Below, piece by piece: positions 1-26,530 of a DNA stretch of 64,000 nt. Position 1 is the first letter of the stretch, and each line of letters starts with the position of its first letter. The position numbers and the translations under genes were made by a program. Below the pieces are notes generated by a model that did no database searches, was not told the DNA's origin, and worked only from the letters and a program-made list of their open reading frames with translations. Origin of the DNA: Litoditis marina (lineage: Eukaryota; Nematoda; Chromadorea; Rhabditida; Rhabditidae); contig OZ038436.1 in assembly GCA_964036275.1 (NCBI GenBank), positions 10,299,404 through 10,363,403 on the forward strand, given 5' to 3'.

Positions 1-2995
1 TCAACCCATCAGTTAATCGTTAACCGGTTTCCCGGAAACGAACCGTACTCAAACTATTAGTAACCGTGTAACCGACCATCTTTCCAAAACTAATCGGGTA
101 ATTCTAACCCGGTTGTTGGTTAACTGGTGTGGTTAATGAACTACCCCGTCGGTTGTACCATTGGTTAGAATTAACTTATTTGAGAGTTTTTTAAGGTTAA
201 GGTTATTTAAGGTCATGAAAGAGGTTTGATTTCGGGAACCGCCTTATGTGGAGTGGTTGATAGGACTTAAGGAGAAGCAAGTGCCCAGTTATGGGTATCA
301 AATAACAACGGAAATAGGGTCTTTTTAGGGTATGACGTCAGTGAAATGAGATCCCTTATTTGAGGGGGGGGGGGATTAAGTTCTTTCTAAAGAGGGGGAA
401 GCACGCTAGCGAGCATCTGATGTCACGTGCTCACGTGAATCGTTCACGGGCACGCCAGTTCTTTCTGTGGTTTCTGAAAGACATTGAGAGTGAGTTATAA
501 TTAAGTTTGTTTTTCTGATGAGGGTGAAAGTACGTTAGTCTTCGTATTATAACGTGTATTTGTTCACGTTAACGTGAACTCAATCAGTTCTGGGATATTG
601 TACTTTCTGAAAATTTTTCAAGGTAATGGGAGATCAAAACTATGGTAATAAAAGTGGGGGGGGGGGGGGTGAGTGAGTTTCGAATAGAACCCGCATTCGT
701 TCACGTTAACGTGAGCTAGACCCACTGTACTATCATTCGAAAGGTTCTTAAAACGTTCAAGTGAGAAGTGAAGCACTTTCATCAAGAGTTGGACGCTTAA
801 TATCACGTGAATCGTCGACCTCGTCGTGAACTCAACGAAATTAATCATCATTTTAAGTTTTAAAAAGAATGTAAGGGTGCGGGGTGATCAAAACCTTTCA
901 AGAAAAACGACACATTGAACGGGTTAAAAGGAAATATAACAAATTAGTTTTTGGCGTCCACGAGAAACTAACAGACTTTTGAGGCTCTGAGGTTTATTAA
1001 ACCGCAGTTTAGTGAAATTAACGAGGCAGTGGAGTACTTGCTGACGTGTAGTAGATCAAACTACACACTTTTCAGCCCATTCAAGTGCTGATGTGGAAGT
1101 ATAACTCGAATCGGAACTACACACGTTGACCAGGAAATAATCAGACTATACACGTATGAGCAGAATCAGCGTAATTATTTCATTCATGTACTTTTCCTGA
1201 ATGACGTGCGATGAAAACAGATTCGTAGTTTGATCAACATTCTAAACTTATGCCGAAAGTGCACTGGATGATAGCAGTCCCACGAAAAACTCATGAGAAA
1301 TATCTCACGAACTTCTCATGAGATCTATTGATGGCTATGCTTCAACATTAGAAAGAATAGTTCCCATGGTGTTCATGAGCTTCTCATGAGAAACTCATAT
1401 GAACTTATAATGGTGTTGGACGGTTCGCTACGCCGCTAGATCACACATATAATAGGGCGAAATAGAACTGTTATTCTTTGCCTGCCTCATTGAGAAGTAC
1501 ATCTACTACGCGTATTGTGTTCCTATTATGAAAAAATACGAATCGTCCAGTTTTGTTTTTACTCTTTTTCGAATTAGACTTGTTTTTTTTAAATCAAATT
1601 TTCTGCTCTTCCTCACTCTTTTCCTCGCCTTTTTGTTTCATATTTCTTGTATATGAAATATGAGTGAGTCCATGAAATGAGAAGGTATGAAGTGTTATAA
1701 AACGAAAAGTAGTTTGGAGCAGCTACTCCACAAAGTGTTTTTTATCTTATTCATGAGGACTGCGATAAACAATTAAATACATTGTTTTTGTTGTGATATA
1801 TAGAAAGCCTGCTGCATTCAACTGCGTGGAGGGCTGGCAAACCATCCAAGGATCTCATTCAACGCTGAAGTAACGGAAACTATCGTTTCCGTTCGGCTTA
1901 CAATGTGAAAATTTTATGTATAGTTTGAGCTACTCATTTATGAATTCCTGTAGTTTAAAACTAGACCTCTCTACTTAGATTTGGAGTTTCCAGATGATTA
2001 TACATTTTTTGACAGTTTTTGCAAAATTCCAACTTCTTACTTTTTTCTAGATCATTATAACAACTTGTTAAGAACATTATTTGTAAAAGCAATGCTCGCA
2101 ATGAATAACACGTGCACCGTATGCTGTAGGAGTTCACGTAAAATTGAATTTGACTATAGTTGAAAACATCTTTGCCAGACCTCGCCACAACATGATGGCG
2201 TAGTTAATCGGGTTTTATAGTTTTTGCCCTATTAATAACTCGCATACACAGCCAAAATAATAAATTATTCAAAGGGCAGCAGAACACGTGTATGTTTGTT
2301 GCAAAAAGAACATGAGAATTCGTGTTGGTTGGATTCCGCTGAGAGAGTATGGTAAAGCGAGACACGCAGAGCTGATATTCATGAGTTGAATGAACAGCGT
2401 AGTTACAGTAATGCCCTTTTTCAATCCTTCAAACATAAGTTACAGAAATTATGAGTTTGTCATGTACAATATTGGGCTTCTGGAGCAAATCTTGGAATCG
2501 ATTAAAGGTGAAGTACTTTAAATTTCTGTAGAATTGGTTTGCTCTCGAAAAGAATTGTTTCATTAAACACCAACTTCTCGATGAAAAGTTCTCTTTCACA
2601 TAACGTAAGATAACATTCAGAATTGTGAAATCAAACGAAGCTTGAAACTAGAGATGAGCGTTGTGGTCCGAAAATCTTCGTTGTTTCCAAGAGAAAATGT
2701 ATGTAATCAGAAACAAACAATTTTCAGAATACTACGCCAATGTCTCATCGTAACTTCATAAAGAGTGTTTGAAGAGTGGAAAGCGGTAAATATGCATTTG
2801 TGCGTGAAGAAGCCCGGATGTCTGCGCACTAATTGCAATACAACTCCCACTTCCCTCGGGAAATAAAAGTCTTAATTAATAAGTTAAAGAAGCCCGTCTG
2901 GTTGAGATACGGTAACTAGAATGTTGTTCAGTGTTCGTTCAGATATTTTCTCGAAATTTTCACAAAATTCTAATATTGAAGTCAGTTTTTACTCA
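1..2995. other. Intergenic stretch without a recognisable gene
   Basis: I find no exon with coding character here. Visible items are two G homopolymers near 366-374 and 656-670, and a cluster of CTCATGAGA-type palindromes at about 1288-1400. The open frames near 1961-2188 overlap on opposite strands and show no splice signals or domain, so I do not call them genes. Confidence 0.5.
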
Positions 2996-3114
2996 GGCAA
3001 TTCCACAGTCAAACATGTTAAACACAGCAAAACTAAGAAACGTGCAATAACAAAGTGCACGATTCCTCATTAAAATGCTGGCTTTACATGACTATTCAGT
3101 TAGCTTCTAGTATA
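2996..3114 (+). repeat. MITE-A copy 1 (inverted-repeat element)
   Basis: This is a dispersed element of about 130 bases whose ends are inverted repeats. One end reads AGTCAATTGCACAGTCACGT and the other, reverse-complemented, AGTCAATTGAATAGTCACGT, each next to ACTAnTAG-like bases. The middle carries GTTAAACACAGCA and CGTGCAATGACAAAGTGCAC. About 13 full or partial copies lie in this window, in both orientations. No coding capacity is seen, which fits a non-autonomous DNA transposon. The family assignment is mine. Confidence 0.7.
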
Positions 3115-3881
3115 CCATTCAGTTTGAGCACAACAGGGTTAAAGTTGTAATCGGAATAAAATTATACGTGGAATCATTCGACATTTCGTCCTGTTGGTTA
3201 CCAAATTGTTTAGGTAACGAACTAGCGAATGGACCAAATAGAAGTACCGTGAACGGTTAAATACAAACTGTGCTACATTCCACTGCGCTTAGCGGAGAGA
3301 AAGCAGTTCAACTCGAAAATGTTCCTTTTTAGGCAAGAAAATATATGTATCTGAGTGAAACGCATAGAAAACAAACCAACGATGTCTCAAGGTGTTTATA
3401 ATGATAATATTTTAAAAACCTGGAAAAAACGCAAATTTGCTCCGTCTCTGAAAGTTTGCTGCGGAAAGTATTTTTTATTCAGTTGCTAGGAAGACAGCAG
3501 AAGAAAATATCGGTTAGAAGGATGAACAATGGTCGGAAAACACACAAACGCGACTCAATCATTCTCCGAATATTCTAGTGGGCACCTAGTTTCAACTATG
3601 CGGTTTGAGGCAGTTCATATCACATCCTTCCTACTGGTTTACCTATGGTAAACCTTCCGAGCTTACGAGTACGTTTCTAAAAGGCAAAAATCAATGTTGT
3701 CGGAATGATTTCATACCCTACCTGTAAGGGAACTAGAATAAAAATACTATGGTACTACCACACTTTAGGTATTCTTTGAAGCACAGCAACCTCCAAAAAA
3801 TTTGAAACGGGCTAGCTAGAAAAAATGAGTTTTTGATTGAGACTAGCCTTACACTTTGAAAATGGATTGGAGTGCTACAAC

Positions 3882-4031
3882 ATCCCGGCACTTTCATCTG
3901 ATCCGGTATCATTCACATTGCGCACTATCTCACGAGATGGTGTCCTGGCTGGGCCAAAGGGCAGAGAATTAGCGTATGTTCCCTGAGACGCAGAGTGGAA
4001 TAGAAACTACAGGATCTTCTAGCATACGTAT
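3882..4031. repeat. MITE-D copy 1
   Basis: The left end holds ATCCCGGCACTTTCATC and the right end the reverse complement of CGTATGCTAGAAGATCC. The clearest copy of this family is at 47806-47967; this one is more diverged. Confidence 0.55.
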
Positions 4032-4117
4032 GATGAACATACAGTGAAAAGTGCGTAATGCGTGCCAATTTATAAAATATGCGACTCTTTTGAAATTTTA
4101 AACTCGACTCAAAACTT

Positions 4118-4215
4118 TGGGGGCCCGGACGCTAATCATCATACCGATTTGGCTTATAGCAACGTTGTTGAAGAATCGTATATATGTGCTCGTACACAAC
4201 ACAAATTCAGATATA
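4118..4215 (-). repeat. SINE-like repeat S2, diverged copy
   Basis: The stretch resembles, in reverse orientation, the repeat at 15460-15600. Shared parts are the GGACGCTA..CAT.ATACC segment and the following AGC.ACGT.GTTG. The better copy carries tRNA-like A and B boxes. This copy is too diverged to be a functional RNA gene. Confidence 0.4.
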
Positions 4216-4299
4216 TTGTATACGTCCCCCCTTTTTTTAAGCGACAACTATAATTTGATTTCGGCGTTATTTAGGTACATTTATTAAGGTTGATGATTT

Positions 4300-4336
4300 C
4301 AGTTGATATATTATCAGAATAATAATATATCAACTG
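4300..4336. repeat. Short perfect hairpin
   Basis: CAGTTGATATATTA and its inverted copy TAATATATCAACTG are separated by nine bases. The structure is AT-rich and stands alone; no function is evident. Confidence 0.6.
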
Positions 4337-4547
4337 TAATGAAATAAAACTATCGAGTTTTCAGGGTGAGAACAGTTTTAAGCTTTTAACGTTTTATCAT
4401 CTTTATTCTTTTCATGTTCACTTTTGATCTCTCGAAGCTTAACGTGTAAGCTCCCCTTAATATGTAGGTAGGGTTTTGTTGCCTTACCCCTTAGGGGTTC
4501 TACATATTTATTCACATTTTTTTCGTTGTTCTTGTAGCACTTGTGAA

Positions 4548-4550
<3 letters not shown>

Positions 4551-4633
<83 letters not shown>
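4551..4633. repeat. (AT)n microsatellite
   Basis: An uninterrupted AT dinucleotide run of about 83 bases. Confidence 0.97.
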
Positions 4634-4635
<2 letters not shown>

Positions 4636-5403
4636 CTTATTGTGTCTAGAAATGGAACAGAACAAAATCGGCTGCAATTATAGCTTATAATAGCGTATGA
4701 AACACCGAAGTGTGCCTGAGCTTTGTTCTACAAGCTGAGAGAAGATTCGAAGCAAAAAATGCCAAAGTGTGATGAGAATAGAACAGAGACAGAAAGAAAG
4801 TTAAATGTGGTACATAATCAGTTTTGCATAGGTCAGTTTTTTTTTGCGCGATTCAATAGTTTTTTTTGTTGCTTTTTTGTACTCTTATAATCGTAAACCG
4901 ACCGAATTGCGTATCAACAAGCAATATGACTGATTCGCGTCTGAATATTTCTTTCGAATTATGAGTAGCTTAAGTCATGAACTTTTGCACAATGGTGTTG
5001 TTGAGTCGAAATGTCAACTCGATTTGGAGTTGCATAGAAATAGAGTGGACGACTACGTCTAGCCTTAGATATATTGAGGTGTTTCCGGTGCACGAGTTAG
5101 AAGGCTAAACAACCACGCAAAGGATTCTATTTATGTCCAACACCTTAGCCAAATGACGAATACTTGGTATCCAAACTCCCATTTTCTGCCGGAGTTACAT
5201 TGTGAGAAGGTTACTATGTAGTTTATTCTTTGAGTTTCATTTTGGCACAAACAGGAGTGTAGTGAATATCGCGGTTGAGAAAGTCAGGGAAAAAGTAAAA
5301 AAAAGTGCGATTCACGTTGGAAAAAGGTTAATTCGTAGTTTTCCTTAGATAAATTTCTGAAATAATTAGATTTTGCCATAAATCAATCCTCAGATGCTGG
5401 GTT

Positions 5404-5600
5404 TGAGTATAGTCGCCATTTTCCCCATAAAGACAGCAGAGGGTTCGATTGATTGAGCGATGCGGGGCGATCGGTCGTTGATTACTTGCCAGCGGTTGAG
5501 AGAGTGTGTAGATCATTGATACGCAGACTGTTGGCCCCTCTCCAAACACCGCCCCTTACAAAATCGATGGTTCGGTGTCCACAACGGTTTGAACAAACCG
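5404..5600 (-). repeat. Dispersed repeat R, copy 1
   Basis: About 190 bases that recur at 10026-10207 and 35165-35360 in the opposite orientation. On the minus strand it runs from AAACCGTTGTGGACACCG through GGCGGTGTTTGGAGAGG to GGGGAAAATGGCGACTATA. The unit is GC-richer than its surroundings. I see no conserved frame and no inverted ends. Confidence 0.7.
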
Positions 5601-5856
5601 ATAGATTATCCGGCAAATGTATTATTATAGTTCGTGGAATAGTTTGAATGCAAATCATATAAACAACCGTTAATCCGAATAAAAGAAGGCTGTGTTACCT
5701 TCAACTGCGGTAACGGCTATCGAAACATTAAGTACACATAGTAACGATAGATACAATCGTTTCAATGTGCACTTTAACAATAGTTGTTTTTTTACAAAAT
5801 CGTTCATTCTTATTTCTTGAAGATGGTAAAACCGTGTTCGCTACGTAATTGAATTG

Positions 5857-5992
5857 AGTAGAAGTAAATTGAATAGTCATGTAAAGGTAGCATTCTAACA
5901 AGGCATCGTGCATTTTATTAATGCACGTTTCTGAGTTCTGCTGTGTTTAACATGTTTCACGTTACTCTGTAATTGACTAAGAGTACGGTATA
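5857..5992 (-). repeat. MITE-A copy 2
   Basis: Near-complete copy in reverse orientation, starting AGTAGAAGTAAATTGAATAG and ending AATTGACTAAGAGTAC. Confidence 0.7.
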
Positions 5993-6178
5993 ACGGTGAA
6001 ACACCGTTAACGTAAGTTTGGTTATGTTCGGATTGTTTGGAAAACCGCAAGGAAAAAACATCTGTATTGGCGCGCGCAACGTTGTGTTTAGGTACCCTGA
6101 GGGCACCTAAACTAGTTCTGTCCTCTTTCAAATGGCAGATATCATATAGTTTGTTCGATTGTTCGATCGGAGAGCACA

Positions 6179-6351
6179 CTCTTTCTCTTTCTCTTTCTCT
6201 TTCTCTTTCTCTTTCTCTTTCTCTTTCTCTTTCTCTTTCTCTTTCTCTTTCTCTTTCTCTTTCTCTTTCTCTTTCTCTTTCTCTTTCTCTTTCTCTTTCT
6301 CTTTCTCTTTCTCTTTCTCTTTCTCTTTCTCTTTCCCTTTCTCTTTCTTTA
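6179..6351. repeat. (TTTCTC)n hexanucleotide repeat
   Basis: About 28 nearly perfect CTTTCT units. Long serine/leucine or serine/phenylalanine frames across it are artefacts of the repeat. Confidence 0.97.
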
Positions 6352-6476
6352 TTTTCTCGCTTTTCCCTTCCTCTCTTTTCTCCTCTTTTTTGTCTCTATC
6401 TCTGTTTCTGTCTTTTTCTCTACATCCTGCTTCTTCTCTTATCTCTTGTCTCTCCCTGACTATTTTCTTTCTCTCG

Positions 6477-6509
<33 letters not shown>

Positions 6510-6600
6510 GCTCTCTCTCTCTCTCTTTCTCCTCTTTCTATCTTCTTCTCTCCCCCTCTCTTTCGTTTTTCTCTCTCTACCTCTCTCCCTTTTATTATAT
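6352..6600. repeat. CT-rich tract with (CT)n core
   Basis: Pyrimidine-rich low-complexity DNA with a (CT)n run at about 6480-6530. It lies 200-450 bases before the start codon of the secreted-protein gene and may be part of its promoter. That role is inference only. Confidence 0.85.
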
Positions 6601-6799
6601 AACCACTGAAACATTCAACCTATCTCTCTCTTCCCGAAATTCTCGGCTAATTTCATGTCCTAATACGGGTTATTCGTTCACTCCTCTCCCCTATATTTCT
6701 CTCCCTTTTCTTTGTCGAAGTATCCCGTTGGAAGCCAGTTTCTGACCTTTTCAACCCGCTCCCTATCACTCGAATCGGCTTTTCACTAGCCGTTTAGCC

Positions 6800-20811
<14,012 letters not shown>

Positions 20812-21876
20812 TGTGCTGAGAATCACCTTTCACTAAAATTTATCAACACGATAACGGTAAAAAGGTGAGTTATGAGTTTTTGTAAAGATTAATGAACTAA
20901 GACAGTATAATTGTTTCCGGAGAATTGTTACTATGAACATCAAAGTAATGATTTTGAAAATGGTGCTAGTTTCGAATCATTTGGATGTGTACTTAGTTCA
21001 TGTGTTTAAATCACGTTTTGATGCAATTTGAAGTTATTGATGTGTGTTCAACTGACAAAATCATGAATTTTCCATGTGGATGATGTATGTTAATGTTATC
21101 AACGTTATCTAGGTAACTTGTTTCTAATGTGTGATCGGTTGTCCAGCTCAGTTTTCATCCAGCAATGTTATTTATGCAATATGTATAATTTATTTGATTC
21201 TTTCTCGCTGATCTCCTGCTTTGTTCTAACGATGTAAGTTGATTCGTTCGGAAAACTTTGAACGGTATATGTGCCAATTCTTTCAGTTTTCTGTTCTACG
21301 TATTATCAATGAAATGTTTAGTATATCAACTGTGTTATACCCAGAAATTCAATTCGAGAATATTCAGTCTTCGTTGTTTAGCGAGAGTCGAATAGTTGGA
21401 ATTGTAGTTTCACAGCTACTCGCAAAAACATCGCCCCTAAAATATATTTGAATGCGTAAGCATTTTGAAAGTGCAGTTAAAATTGGAGAAGTAATGAAGT
21501 TCCTTCACTTTTCCAATAAAACTTCATGTTATTACTTCATATACATTCATGGTATATGTCTTTCAATTTCTTCCCTTGGAGTGACCAACATCGAAACCAT
21601 TTTTAATTTTATAATCCATTACATTGTATGTTACAACGCTTCATTATATCATTCACCTTTGGCAACATTTATGGTTTTAAAGGCGGGATCAAACTACAAA
21701 CACAGCAAAAAATGTGTAGTAATGAACTCTTTTTCTGACCGATACTAATAGTATCCTCATATCCCCCTCCCTTTGTTCCGCATCTGAGTGTTTCATGTTG
21801 CACAGGTCAGCAATAGTTGTCTGCCATTAATTAGTCGCATTGTTTGCACTTCTTCTCTGTGTTGAGAGACGCGTGT
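20812..21876. other. Downstream intergenic DNA
   Basis: AT-rich. It holds two adjoining open frames (21239-21451 and 21452-21748) without supporting signals. No clear AATAAA lies close behind the stop of the secreted-protein gene. Confidence 0.4.
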
Positions 21877-23080
21877 CAAAGACCCCTGTTACAATCGCGC
21901 AATTCTGGATATGACTGGATTAACAGAAAAGATAACCGTATTGAACAGAAGAAGGATATTTAAACAGAAACTGAAACATTCATCGAAGTTTGAAATCATT
22001 GAAACTGACAAAGACACCTGTTACAATCGCGCAAATCTGGATATGACTGGATTAACAGAAAAGATAACTGTATTCATGGAAGTTTACATTGACAAACACG
22101 TCTATTACAATTGATATCTGTAGCAACACACTATTAAACAGAACGAGATGCATATTATTTAACGTGGCACTGAAACACTCATTGAAGTTTAAAAGAATTG
22201 AACGAGACAAAGACGGCAGTTTAAAGAAAGCACTTCTGAATAAACCGATTAGAATTGATACAACGGAATTGTAGAGCTGTGAATTCATTGTCTATAAATA
22301 TAAACTGAGACATTCAACGGAATGAAAGCAGGACGATTATGTGGACCAATCCCGGGTCCTTTGAACTGCCACTGAAAAATGTATTGTAGTTTAAAGGACT
22401 AAAGCGTTGGGATTGGACCACATAATCGTTCTTCTTAAAGTCATTGACACTAACAGTGACGCCTGCTACATTTTATCACAGTTCTACATCAATATGTAGA
22501 ATGAGAACAAACAACAAACACTTTTATAGTAAAACTGAACGTTCTGTGTTGGCTATGAATGGAAACAGTTAACGAAGGTATAACTATTGAATCTGAATTG
22601 AAAAATATGTATGTTACAATCGCAAAATACAACGGATTTAAAAATGTTTCACGCACGGAATTGGATGAAAAGTGTTTGATATGGTTGTATTAGTTTTAAT
22701 TACATATACGGCACTTAAACAGTGAATGAAACATTCATTGATGTTAAAATCGTTGGAACAGAAAAAAGGGTTGAGGTTAAATAAAACCAAACCGAATCGA
22801 GATTAGGATTTGTTCTATTGTATTTTGATCCAAACTGAAATGTCCTGAAGTTATTTTGATTGGATCTGACCAATATGCAATCGCGTAAAACTCAATACAA
22901 GGATCCCCAACTCTATCTTTTCAAATTATTGAGGCCAATTGCACAGGCGGTATTCAAACAGGAACTGAAACATTCACTGAAGTTTATTAATTCATTTCTG
23001 GTGAAAAAAGAACCAAATTGAGATTCAGCTTCGATAACAAGAATTTAGTTAGAACTGAGCCAGTCATTCAGGAAAGAACG
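21877..23080. repeat. Decaying tandem repeat, about 130-base unit
   Basis: Two clear units start at about 21877 and 22007. They share CCTGTTACAATCGCGCAA and TGGATATGACTGGATTAACA. More diverged pieces follow (GAAACATTCATTGAAGTT and similar) to about 23080. A MITE-C copy interrupts the array. Confidence 0.7.
22327..22440. repeat. MITE-C copy 2
   Basis: Compact element with ends AGGACGATTATGTGGACCAA and, inverted, TTGGACCACATAATCGTTCT. The middle again has AAACTGC..TGAAAAATGTATTG. Confidence 0.75.
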
Positions 23081-25067
23081 AATTGGGCAACTGAAATTGA
23101 GAAAATTTCAGCGAATGTTCAAGCTTATACGAGAAGTGTTAGCGAAATTTCGAAAAACTGGTGGGTTACGCTGACTACGCTCCTTTAGTGATGTGTACAG
23201 ATGAACATTCGTTTCAATCAAATAAATGGTATATTATAACTTTAGTACTATATTTCACGTTACACGTGTGTGTGACAATGTTTCCACAGTAATTAATAGT
23301 TTTACTAGAAAGAAACCATCGTCCGTCGCCATTGGTCCATTTTCGTACATGTCCTGTTGGGGAAACAATCAAGTGAGTTTACACAGTAAGTGGAAATAGG
23401 GCGCTGTAAACCATTTTTAGATTTCATTGTGACGCATTTCAAACTCATTAATAGTTTTTCTACTGACTAAAGCAAGCTTTGAATATTTTCTGTGTACTTT
23501 CCTTACCCCTTCCTCACCCCGTTAGAAAAAATGGTAATACCAAAGGTCAGTTTATTTTCGTTCGATAGAGTATGATAAAACACTCGAGTAAATTGAGCAT
23601 GCTAGCGTGATCCTCTATTTTTCATTGAAATTGAACTAATTGAACCCCCCCCCCCCCCCTCCTCACCCCAATCGATCATATGCTCCAATCGATCATATGC
23701 TCATGTCGACCATATTCCAATGTACTTGATCGTATTTTTGTCGGTAAACGTGTCTCTTTGACGGCTATTTTGTATCCTAATTGGATAAGGGATTAACCCT
23801 ACCACTTGACCAACTCTCTATTAGGATCGAACCAGGTGTGACCCTGTGCTAATACCCCCCGATACAGTACACATGTGGTGGTACCTTTTAAGTTGATTTG
23901 GATTGTTTCGCGTAAGATGTAACGTATTTGAAATCGTGGAAAATTTTAAGTGAACTTTGATTGAGCCTACTGTTACCTTTTACTGGGTTTCTGCGAAAAA
24001 AATCAAAGTTGTGGTGGTGTTGCCTGCATTTCAATTCTGCAGAAGACAAAAGAGATATAGAAAGAAAAAGAGCAAGAAAGAGGGATACCGATATAGCAAG
24101 AAGAAGAGAAATAATAAGAAAAAGAGAGGGAGAAATAGAAATGAGAAGAGAGACAGATAGCGATAAAAGGTGCGAGAAACCGTATTGTATTTCCAATGGT
24201 CCATGTTCCCTGAGAACTGTAATATTGCTCCAAAAATACCGTTTTCTGCTCATCTGGCCAGTAATAGCTAGTGTCAATTGCCTTTGTTCTCACAAAACAC
24301 ATCGTTCATTGTGCAATTACACAGCATAATTGGGGGCTACCGTATCTCGTATTTCCGCATATGTGAGAAAGTTTGCACAATAAGGCGACTATTATGGGTA
24401 GCCGACCCCCCAATTATGGAACATCATCTGAATTGACCGAATAATACGAATAAAATTATTTATTACACAAATTGTGCAACGCTACACGAATATATGAAAA
24501 AACATAAAGATGCAGAATAAGGATATCAAATGTGCAAAATCTTCTGACAAGAAAACCAATTATATACAAAAATCCTGTGACATAAAATATCATAAACGTT
24601 TTAGACGAGTTTGAAACTGACAACACGTGGTGAATCGTGTGTACTCACAGTTTATCACGTTTTCACTTTTACTAGTACATATACTTGGCCCTGCTGTTGA
24701 TGATGTCTTGAGACTTCATTTGTATTTGAGTTCTATGCTGGGTGCGTCCTGTCTCATTTTTGTGTTTAAACATTTCCGAATACTTCTTTGAATTACTCGA
24801 TTCAATGAATTTTTCAATTCTTATTATCCTCTTCCATCTCTCAGCCCTATTTTAATTATGATTGCGGTGCTCTTCGCGTTTTACTGATAATTGTTCGCGG
24901 AAACGCGTTCATTACGCGGCTTTTATGCGAAAAGAATCCCGAAACGGAAAGGGGTACGGTAGTTTCGGCGGCAGAAGCTGGTTAGTAGCTCATCTCGCCT
25001 TATTACTACTAATTGAGAGTAGCGAGAACGGCTAGTTATGCTCGCGTATACATCATTGTACCCTTGA
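23081..25067. other. Intergenic stretch without a clear gene
   Basis: Contains a C homopolymer at about 23646-23660, a purine-rich (A/G) tract at 24046-24170, and on the minus strand at 24854-24672 a 60-codon open stretch ending ...SRAKYMY and a stop, without a convincing acceptor. I do not call a gene. Confidence 0.4.
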
Positions 25068-25376
25068 AGAAGGACGATTATGTGGACCAATCCCGTGTCA
25101 GTGGTCCTTCAAACTGCAATTGAAAGATGAATTGCAGTTTACTTTGAAGTTACAAACCGAATTGTTTACTAAGGTTCGCCGAAAACCCAAGTTGTAAATC
25201 AAGGATCAGACTTTTTACCGAGAACTTGGTGCGCAATTGTGCACCAATCTCTGATTTCATAACTTGATATCAACTAGTGACTAATTTGGTGGGACGAACC
25301 TTGGTAAACAACTCGGTTTTCAACTTCCGAGTAAAAGGACTGAAGCGTTGCGATTGGTTCACATAGTCGTCCTACT
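25068..25376. repeat. MITE-C copy 3 with a second inverted-repeat element nested inside
   Basis: The outer ends AGGACGATTATGTGGACCAA and TTCACATAGTCGTCCT are split by an insert at about 25145-25327. The insert has its own arms (AAACCGAATTGTTTACTAAG and its inverse) and a loop with the hairpin TTGGTGCGCAATTGTGCACC. Confidence 0.75.
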
Positions 25377-25439
25377 TTAAGCAACAGGAAAATTGTGTTA
25401 AACGTGATAAACGTGCAAAATACCTACTTGATGCGTTTA

Positions 25440-26530
25440 GATGAGCCAGAGGTCTAAAAGTTCATAAGCTCATTTTAGCGCATTTTGTGTTGCTGAAGTG
25501 TTTCAGTTGTCTTGTATAATTCGTGGAAAACAGGCTCACATGATAGGACATTTACAAACTTTTCAAGAAATGAAAGTTACTAAAGATAATACTCACACGA
25601 TGAGAGCACATCAAAACTGTTAAATTATGATCTTACTCATAGGGACCAGTCAAAGTTACAATGTTCAAGTGAACCGGTAAAATATTTCCTATGTGTAGAA
25701 TACGCACGGATAGAATCTCAGACGTCAGAGAGCCTGTAGTTCTCTTTAAAGCATTGTGTGCTGCTGGATTCACTCGTTTTATATAAATCGAAGAAAGCAG
25801 AATCTTATGGTATATTCACGACATGACTGTTAAATTACGACTGTACTTTGACTGTCAAACTAAAAGATTCGAATGTCAATTTATGATTGTACTCATGAGC
25901 AACCAAACATTCCCGTGCAGAGTTCCCTCATTACGTATAGAACATTCACAGATAGACTTACGCAATATCATTCTGCAAGTTGTGCGTTGTTGTGTTTCAC
26001 AAGGGTTATAAGAATCGAGTGAATCATCTCATAACGATGGAGTTGAGCTTGTCAACTTGTTAACTGAATAAATCTACGATCGATTCATCCCAAAATACTT
26101 GAATAACGAAAAGTATTGAAACTGTTAATTTATGAAAAAATCACGTGAAACGCGACTAAAACGTATTTCTTAATTACGTATTGAACACATATAGCCTAAG
26201 AAGCACCTGTGAGCTTTTAGTTCAGTTTAGCTCATTTTGTATTACTTTAATGTTTCACTTGCTTTACATAAATCGTTCGGAGCAGGTCTACACAATGCAC
26301 GTTTTGCAAATGCTCCAAGAAATAATAGTTGGTAAAAGTTTTTCTGATTCGTACAAAAATTCTTGCATGTCGAAAACACATAGAACTTTTTAATATATAT
26401 GATTGTACCCACAATAGGTCAAGCATGTACTGCAAAAGTACAGAAAACGCACCCAGAGAATTGATACATTTGTACCTTATTTTGTACAGCTGAAATGTTT
26501 CACGCCACATAGAAAACTATGGTCAACTAA
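25440..26530. repeat. Degenerate long-period tandem repeat
   Basis: Related segments recur several times, with cores such as AGCTCATTTTAGCGCATTTT, TTGCTGAAGTGTTTCAG, TAAATCG..GAAAGCAG and CTGTTAAATTACGACTGTAC. Units of a few hundred bases are strongly diverged. No convincing coding frame is seen. Confidence 0.5.

Noticed and set aside
6037..6745. Long Ser/Leu/Phe open frames
   Set aside because: They run through the TTTCTC and CT repeats; the same holds for the frames at 13446-13864, 14971-15309, 30092-30417 and 49850-50248.
23760..23850. tRNA-like GGTTCGATCC with a TGGTCAAGTGG box
   Set aside because: On the minus strand the B-like box precedes the A-like box, the wrong order for a tRNA gene.
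24672..24854. Minus-strand 60-codon stretch resembling a protein C-terminus
   Set aside because: No proper acceptor upstream, A-rich composition explains its Lys-rich look, and open stretches of this size are expected by chance here.
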